Assembly: GCA_030428695.1 (NCBI GenBank)
Contig: JAUIEM010000386.1
Span: forward strand, 1-9,652
Reading direction: 5' to 3'
Length of the DNA stretch: 9,652 bases
Origin: a bacterium
Lineage (GTDB): Bacteria; Planctomycetota; J058; JAJDCP01
Shown here: in pieces, positions 5,179 through 9,652 of the stretch
Position numbering within the stretch: the stretch's first letter is position 1
How the letters are laid out: every line of letters begins with the position of its first letter
Position numbers and translations under genes: made by a program
Notes under the pieces: model-generated
Databases searched by the model: none
The model's input: only the letters and a program-made list of their open reading frames with translations
Told to the model about the DNA's origin: nothing

Positions 5179-7098
5179 ATGCAAATCGTCGTCCAACACA
5201 TCACGGGCAGCAAGCAGGGTACGCAGGAGACCTTCAACAAGCAGACCCTGTCGATCGGCCGCGACCCATCGAACGACCTGAGCTTCGACCCCTCGGTCGA
5301 TCTCGACGTCTCGAGCCGTCACGCGCAGATCAACAACATCCCCGGCCAGGGCTTCCAGCTCGTCGACCTGGGCAGCACCAACGGCACCTTCGTCAACGGC
5401 CAGAAGGTCAATGGCGCGGTCGCGCTCGCCAACGGCTCGCTCGTCGAGTTCGGCAAGAACGGCGTCAAGATCCAGGTCCGCTTCCAGGAAGGCATGGGCC
5501 AGATGCCGATGATGCAGCCCGGCATGATGCAGCCCGGCATGCATCCGGGCATGATGCCCCCCGGCATGCCGCAGCACGCCGGCATGGTGGCGGGCGCCCC
5601 GCCGATGCAGGGGCCACCCCAGAAGGGCGCCCGGACGAAGATGTTCGAGGCGGCGATCGACAAGTCGCAGAAGGACGCGAAGAAGACCAAGCGGCTCCTG
5701 TGCTGCTCGGTCATCGGCTTCGTGCTCGTCGGCATGATCGGCATCGGCGTCTTCATCTGGATCCAGATGGAGGAAGCGGCGACGCGCGCCTGGCACGCCA
5801 AGGACAACGCGCTCAACAGCAAAGACCTCGCCGACGCGACCAAGCTCTACGAGGGCTTCCCCGAAGCCAAGAAGATGTACGACAAGGCCGAGGAGTACAA
5901 CGACGACGGCCAGGCCGCGTACGACAACTGGGAGTACGACGTCGCCGAGGAGAACTGGGCCAAGGCCGAGAAGCTCTACGGCCAGGCCGACGCCGAGGCG
6001 AAGACCCAGGATCTGCTCGTCAAGCAGGAAGAGCGAGCGCGGCGTGACCGCGAAGCGCTCGAACAGCAGAAGGAAGAGACCGAGGCGCGCTTCGCCAACG
6101 CCCACCAGGACCTGCTCGCTCGCATCGAGACCCTGCGCGACGCCGGCGGTGACGAGGACGAGCAGCGCGAGCTCGAGGAAGAGCTCGCTGCCCTCGAGGC
6201 CGACCGGAATGAGCAGAAAGAGGAGTTCGAAGAGCGCGAGGCGGAGATCGAGAACCGCGAAGAGCGTGCCAGGAACCTGGTAAAGAACCGGCAGTGGATC
6301 GTCTGCGTCGTGACCTCCCAGGCCATCGTCAAGCAAGGGGGGCGCAAGGTGGCGACGCTGACCGACGAGAAGGTCGGCTCCGGCGTGTTCGTCAGCGATG
6401 GGGGTGACGGCAAGTACATCCTGACGGCCAAATCCCTCGTCGAGCCGCACCTGTTCGACGCGCAGGCCGCCGGCAAGATGCAGTACTACCTCGGGCTGGA
6501 GGGCAACTACGAAGCGGTCGTCGACATCAAGATCAGCTGCTTCGTCCCCGACGCCGCAGACGAGGGGGAGAGCAGCACGTGGATGACGCTGTTCGAGACC
6601 GCCAACAGCTCGATCACCGTCCACAAGCTCGGCCACGTCGATGACTCCGAGTACAAGGAGCCGCAGACCGTCAGCATCAACGTCGACGCGAACCAGCGGC
6701 GGGTCGAGGGCGTCCGTGTCCTGAAGGACAACGAGAACAACTGGGCGCTCCTGGCGATCAACATGGACCGCGCCTTTCCCGACAGCGAGGAGGGGCGGGC
6801 CAAGCTGCGCAAGATCTACCAGAAGAACGTCGCCATCAGCTACCAGCAGCTCGCCTCCCGCAAGCCTGACGAGTTCGAGCCGGTGACCTTGATGGGGATT
6901 ACCGCGGACAATCGGATTGTGCCCTTCGACGAGAAGGTCCAGAGCCTCTCCCCGATCTCCCTCGACGAGCGTTTCGACCCCTTCTTCGTCGGCGCTCCGC
7001 TGTTCGATTCCTCGAGCCGGGTCCTCGGCATCATCGTCCGCGAAGATGCCGCCGGTCAGATGTCCGGCATCGCCGCGTCAAAAATCAAGATCAACTGA
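5179..7098 (+). CDS. Membrane FHA protein with extracytoplasmic trypsin-like pseudoprotease domain
   Basis: 639 residues; GGAG (5168-5171) lies 7 bases before ATG. Residues 1-102 are a canonical FHA domain with intact SIGRDPSND (25-33), SSRHA (45-49) and DLGSTNGTFVNG (63-74), so phosphothreonine binding is plausible. Residues 106-148 are a Met/Pro/Gly/His-rich linker. KKTKR (168-172) precedes a single membrane helix at about 173-195, giving FHA inside and the rest outside. About 198-275 is helical and TPR-like (YDNWEYDVAEENWAKAEKLY), followed by a Glu/Arg coiled coil to about 375. The C-terminal part (about 380-639) follows a trypsin/DegP-like layout: GSGVFVS (400-406), YILTAKSLV (413-421), NNWALLAI (520-527) and FFVGAPLFD (602-610). 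Compared with the usual TNAHVV, DLA and GNSGGPLF motifs, His, Asp and Ser are replaced by Ser419, Asn521 and Val604. It should therefore be proteolytically inactive and may act as a sensor, scaffold or peptide-binding domain. Confidence 0.85.
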   Translation: MQIVVQHITGSKQGTQETFNKQTLSIGRDPSNDLSFDPSVDLDVSSRHAQINNIPGQGFQLVDLGSTNGTFVNGQKVNGAVALANGSLVEFGKNGVKIQVRFQEGMGQMPMMQPGMMQPGMHPGMMPPGMPQHAGMVAGAPPMQGPPQKGARTKMFEAAIDKSQKDAKKTKRLLCCSVIGFVLVGMIGIGVFIWIQMEEAATRAWHAKDNALNSKDLADATKLYEGFPEAKKMYDKAEEYNDDGQAAYDNWEYDVAEENWAKAEKLYGQADAEAKTQDLLVKQEERARRDREALEQQKEETEARFANAHQDLLARIETLRDAGGDEDEQRELEEELAALEADRNEQKEEFEEREAEIENREERARNLVKNRQWIVCVVTSQAIVKQGGRKVATLTDEKVGSGVFVSDGGDGKYILTAKSLVEPHLFDAQAAGKMQYYLGLEGNYEAVVDIKISCFVPDAADEGESSTWMTLFETANSSITVHKLGHVDDSEYKEPQTVSINVDANQRRVEGVRVLKDNENNWALLAINMDRAFPDSEEGRAKLRKIYQKNVAISYQQLASRKPDEFEPVTLMGITADNRIVPFDEKVQSLSPISLDERFDPFFVGAPLFDSSSRVLGIIVREDAAGQMSGIAASKIKIN

Positions 7099-7130
7099 GG
7101 TCTTCCAAACCCTGACACGAGGAGAACGGC

Positions 7131-7847
7131 ATGCGCCCGTTTCTGCCCCTGCTCGTCGCGGCCGCCTTTTTGAGCGGCTGCAACGGCACCACGGACAACG
7201 GCCCCGGACCGACGCCGCCTGACAAGACGATGCGGAAGGTCGAGGGCGGGACGTACAAGATCGGGACCGCCAACAAGGCTCGCACGGTCAGCACGTTCTG
7301 GATCGACAAGAACGAGGTGACCAACGAGCAGTACCACGCCTTCCTGCAGACCGAGGCCGGGCGTGGGCTGACTCCGCCCCAGCACTGGAAGGGCAACGCG
7401 CCGCCCGAGGCGATCCGTGACCGTCCCGTGCACTACGTCTCCTACGAGGACGCGGTCAAGTTCGCGACCCATCACAAGAAGCAGATCCCGACCGCCGACC
7501 AGTGGGAAGCGGCCGCGCGCGGCAAGGACGCCCTGTGGTACCCGTGGGGCAACTCCCCGGACGACGCTGGCACCAAGGCCCAGATCGGCTTCTACTTCGA
7601 CAGCGACGACGGCACCGCCCCGGTCGGCTACTACTCCCCCGCCGGCGACTCGCACGCCGGCTGCCGCGACATGCTCGGCAACGTCTTCGAGTGGACGAAG
7701 AGCACCAAGGACGGCAACAAGGTCGTCAAGGGCGGCTCCTACCTGACCCCGGAGAGCCTCGGCGACGTCAACCTCGGCTACGACGGCACCGCCGACGGCA
7801 GCTCGGGACACGAGGGCATCGGTTTCCGCTGCGTGTGGACGCCCTGA
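7131..7847 (+). CDS. Lipoprotein with FGE-sulfatase (SUMF1) fold lacking catalytic cysteines
   Basis: 238 residues; GAGGAG (7119-7124) lies 6 bases before ATG. The N-terminus is a lipoprotein signal: MRPF, a hydrophobic core, and lipobox LSGC with Cys17 as the lipidation site, followed by a short Pro/Gly linker. From about 34 to the end it follows the formylglycine-generating-enzyme/SUMF1 domain: VEGGTYKIG (37-45), FWIDKNEVTNEQY, RPVHYVSYEDAVKF, IPTADQWEAAARG, YPWGN, DMLGNVFEWT (about 180-189), VVKGGSYL (198-205) and the closing GFRCVW (231-236). True FGE oxidases have two copper-binding Cys just after the GGS motif. Here those positions are occupied by residues such as Thr206 and Gly211, so sulfatase-activating activity is not expected. 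In type VI systems TagR is a non-catalytic FGE-fold regulator beside the lipoprotein TagQ; this gene could combine both roles (inference). It is the last gene of the operon, 32 bases after the previous stop. Confidence 0.85.
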   Translation: MRPFLPLLVAAAFLSGCNGTTDNGPGPTPPDKTMRKVEGGTYKIGTANKARTVSTFWIDKNEVTNEQYHAFLQTEAGRGLTPPQHWKGNAPPEAIRDRPVHYVSYEDAVKFATHHKKQIPTADQWEAAARGKDALWYPWGNSPDDAGTKAQIGFYFDSDDGTAPVGYYSPAGDSHAGCRDMLGNVFEWTKSTKDGNKVVKGGSYLTPESLGDVNLGYDGTADGSSGHEGIGFRCVWTP

Positions 7848-7872
7848 TCTCTCGCGTGTTGCTTGACCTGGG

Positions 7873-7896
7873 ACGGCGCCTTCTGGGCGCCGTTTT
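7873..7896 (+). terminator. Rho-independent terminator of the hub-FHA-lipoprotein operon
   Basis: A perfect 8-bp stem, ACGGCGCC (7873-7880) with GGCGCCGT (7886-7893), closes a 5-base loop TTCTG and runs directly into TTTT (7893-7896). It begins 25 bases after the lipoprotein stop codon, and no other gene lies between. Confidence 0.88.
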
Positions 7897-7970
7897 GTCA
7901 TCCATGCCGCTTCGAGGACAGCCTTCCCCGCCCGTGGAGGGATCCGTGGGCAGCGGACTCCATTTTTTCC

Positions 7971-7998
7971 TTGAGGCTTCTCCGAAGCCTGCTACCAT
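7971..7998 (+). promoter_or_regulatory. Promoter of the tRNA-Lys gene
   Basis: TTGAGG (7971-7976), 16 bases, then TACCAT (7993-7998); each box matches the sigma-70 consensus at 4 of 6 positions. Initiation would fall around 8004-8006, a few bases before the tRNA. The spacer contains a perfect dyad, AGGCTTC (7974-7980), loop TCC, GAAGCCT (7984-7990). Confidence 0.65.
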
Positions 7999-8011
7999 GC
8001 CTCCCGGTTTT

Positions 8012-8084
<73 letters not shown>

Positions 8085-8127
8085 TCGACGAACATAGCGG
8101 CGGCTCTACCGCCCAATCAGCGGAAAA

Positions 8128-8149
8128 GGGCGGTGTCCACCGTCTTTTT
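8128..8149 (+). terminator. Terminator-like hairpin between tRNA-Lys and the coiled-coil gene
   Basis: GGGCGGT (8128-8134) can pair with ACCGTCT (8139-8145) across the loop GTCC, with two G-U pairs, and is followed by five T (8145-8149). It would end the tRNA transcript. GGGCGGT can instead pair with ACCGCCC at 8108-8114, which would break the terminator. Another hairpin, GGCGG-CTCTA-CCGCC (8099-8113), competes with that pairing. The next start codon is only 31 bases beyond the T-run. Confidence 0.65.
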
Positions 8150-8166
8150 CTGTTTCTGGCCCACCC

Positions 8167-8174
8167 AAGGAGGT
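8167..8174 (+). promoter_or_regulatory. Strong Shine-Dalgarno fixing the GTG start at 8180
   Basis: AAGGAGGT at 8167-8174 is a full-length anti-16S match, 5 bases before GTG 8180-8182. The same reading frame is open much further upstream, through the terminator and the tRNA gene, so this site decides the true start. Confidence 0.85.
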
Positions 8175-8179
8175 CTGTC

Positions 8180-9463
8180 GTGCAGGACAAAGCCCAGGAA
8201 AGCTGGCTCTCGGGCTGGACCATCGCCGTCATCCTCGTGCTGCTGCTCGTCGTCCTCGCGCTGATGCTGCGCGGCGACGTCGAGGCGCTCAAGACCGGTC
8301 TAGAGCGGGGCTCCGCCGAGTCGCTGATCGAGAGCCTCGAGCGCAACAAGCTCTACGACGACGGCGTCCTCGCGGCGCAGCTGGCTTCGGTCGGCGAGCT
8401 TCCGAAAGATGCGCGCGTCGCCAGCGCGGGCGACCTGGCCTCGACCGCCCAGAACCTCCGCGCGGCGCTGACCGAAGCGGGCAAGCGCACCGACGCGGCG
8501 CTCGCCGAGATCGAGCAGGTCGTCGGCCGGCAGGAGATCTTCCACGAAGAGCTGACCGGCGTCGACATCTCCCTCGCCGCGCTACACGACTCGCTCGACG
8601 TCGTCGAGACAGCGGTCGAGACCGTCCATGAACAGGCCGCGGCCGCCGTCACGGCGCTCGGAGCCCAGGCCACCGAGCTGTCCGAGCTCAAGGCCGCCCA
8701 GCAGGGCATCGAAGGGACCATCAGCACCCTGAGCACCGCCCAGACCGAGACCGCGCGGGCGATGGGGACCCGCCTCGGCGGGGTCGAGGATGACGTCGAG
8801 GCGCTGGTCGAGACCGTCGAGGCGGCCGCGACCGCCCGTGAGGGCCTCGCCCAGCGCGCCGCCGACGCCGAAGAGCAGGCCCGGCGCGCCTCCGAGCAGG
8901 CCGACGCGGTCGAGGCGGAGGTCGCCGGACTCGCGGGCGCGATCGCGGCCGAGAAGACCGCTCGCGAAGACGCGGTCACCGACCTCTCCGAGGCGCACAC
9001 CACCCTCGGTCAGCGTGTCGCGAACGCCGAGAACGGCCAGCGCGCGCTCGGCGAGCGCCAGGACAGCCAGGGCGAGACTCTCGATGCGCAGGCCGCCCAG
9101 ATCGCTGCCCTGCTCGGGCGCCTCGAAGCCCTCGAGGGCAAGGTCGCTGAAGCGCTTCCCGAAGGCATGCCGAGTCTGGCCTGGCGTGGACCTTTCGACG
9201 GCAGCGCGATCGCCCTCGGCCAGCTCGGCGCCGGTACGGAGCTCCAGGTCAGCGTCACCGTCGAGCCGAGCGCGGCCGGATCCCTGCGCCTCGTCGTCGC
9301 GAGCGAGACCCCGAGCAGCACCGAGCTGCTCAGCTTCGAGGGCGAGTCCGCGAGCAACAGCGTGACCGTCCCCTACGCCGCGGGCGCCCTGTCCCTCGAA
9401 GGGTCCGGCAGCGGCTACGTCACGATCCGCGTCTCCCTGGTTGCCGCCGACGACGACTTCTGA
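8180..9463 (+). CDS. Single-pass membrane protein with long coiled-coil stalk and beta-rich C-terminal cap, unknown function
   Basis: 427 residues from GTG 8180, chosen because of the strong Shine-Dalgarno and because the upstream open frame crosses a tRNA and terminators. A short N-terminus is followed by one membrane helix at about 13-30 (GWTIAVILVLLLVVLALML). The N-terminus carries few charges, so topology is uncertain, but the long polar rest is most simply extracytoplasmic. Residues about 34-326 are Ala/Glu/Leu-rich heptad-like helix with few breaks. Residues about 333-427 change to alternating hydrophobic and polar residues with many Gly, Ser, Thr and Val (LQVSVTVEPSAAGSLRLVVA), which suggests a small beta sandwich. 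The layout is that of a tethered stalk with a binding head. I recognise no family. It has no cysteine and no catalytic motif. Expression may depend on read-through from the tRNA promoter, since only 30 bases separate the T-run from the start codon. Confidence 0.85.
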   Translation: MQDKAQESWLSGWTIAVILVLLLVVLALMLRGDVEALKTGLERGSAESLIESLERNKLYDDGVLAAQLASVGELPKDARVASAGDLASTAQNLRAALTEAGKRTDAALAEIEQVVGRQEIFHEELTGVDISLAALHDSLDVVETAVETVHEQAAAAVTALGAQATELSELKAAQQGIEGTISTLSTAQTETARAMGTRLGGVEDDVEALVETVEAAATAREGLAQRAADAEEQARRASEQADAVEAEVAGLAGAIAAEKTAREDAVTDLSEAHTTLGQRVANAENGQRALGERQDSQGETLDAQAAQIAALLGRLEALEGKVAEALPEGMPSLAWRGPFDGSAIALGQLGAGTELQVSVTVEPSAAGSLRLVVASETPSSTELLSFEGESASNSVTVPYAAGALSLEGSGSGYVTIRVSLVAADDDF

Positions 9464-9652
9464 CTAGAAGCTTCTGCGGTCGTCGCACGCACGGGCTTGT
9501 GCTGGATCTCTGTCCCGCACAGGCCCTGCCTGCATCCGGGGGCGGGACAACCTCCGCCAGGACGTCCAGTTTCCGAGGTCCTCACCGATCGGCATGCGAC
9601 ACACCCGCGGCGCTTCCCTGGCGGGGGGACGCGAGCTTGTGCTACCCTGCAC
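9464..9652. other. Non-coding tail with an 8-bp inverted repeat; start of an intergenic region
   Basis: No convincing gene is seen. TGTCCCGC (9511-9518) and GCGGGACA (9542-9549) form a perfect 8-bp inverted repeat with a 23-base loop and no T-run, possibly a weak terminator for the preceding gene. AGAAGCTTCT (9466-9475) is a short palindrome just after the stop codon. The last bases, GCTACCCTGC (9641-9650), resemble the GCTACCATGC around the tRNA -10 box and might belong to a promoter of a gene beyond the window, but no -35 box is evident. Confidence 0.4.

Noticed and set aside
5044..6636. Long minus-strand open frame opposite the membrane FHA gene (530 codons)
   Set aside because: Same cause: antisense shadow of a high-GC gene; composition is artificial (Val/Leu/Asp/His-rich) and no start signal or motif supports it.
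9464..9652. Minus-strand frame reaching the window edge
   Set aside because: Arg/Pro-rich, no domain, no clear ribosome site; probably non-coding.

Overview
The window is high-GC DNA (by eye about two thirds G+C) in which all genes lie on the + strand. Long Ala/Lys/Glu coiled coils, FHA domains, a formylglycine-enzyme-like lipoprotein and Met/Pro-rich linkers suggest a Planctomycetota- or Myxococcota-like bacterium. No marker gene settles the phylum.

Layout. (1) 1-1743: the 3' part of a very low-complexity protein. It has near-identical 22-residue Lys/Ala/Asp repeats, acidic DGE repeats, a Gly/Ala hydrophobic stretch and a basic then acidic C-terminus. (2) 1744-1992: an intergenic region with a candidate TTGACA promoter and two dyads. 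(3) 1993-7847: four closely spaced genes that look like one operon. They encode a gpD/VgrG-type hub with C-terminal Ig-like and transthyretin-like domains; an FHA protein with Arg/Ser clusters and a long coiled coil; a membrane FHA protein ending in a trypsin-like domain that has lost its catalytic triad; and a lipoprotein with an FGE-sulfatase (SUMF1) fold lacking the catalytic cysteines. A clear intrinsic terminator follows at 7873-7896. (4) 8012-8084: tRNA-Lys(CTT) with its own promoter and a downstream terminator-like hairpin. (5) 8180-9463: a single-pass membrane protein with a long coiled-coil stalk and a beta-rich C-terminal cap. (6) 9464-9652: non-coding, with one inverted repeat.

How the genes may work together. 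A hub protein, two FHA proteins and an FGE-fold lipoprotein is a combination reminiscent of the threonine-phosphorylation control pathway of type VI secretion (Fha1, PpkA, TagQ lipoprotein, TagR FGE-fold protein). Here, however, no sheath, tube, baseplate, kinase or ATPase gene is in view. The best reading is an accessory or regulatory operon of a contractile-injection-like apparatus, or a repurposed one. In it, phosphothreonine recognition in the cytoplasm would be linked through one membrane protein to a non-catalytic sensor or scaffold domain outside. That functional model is inference; the domain assignments rest on motifs seen in the translated sequence.
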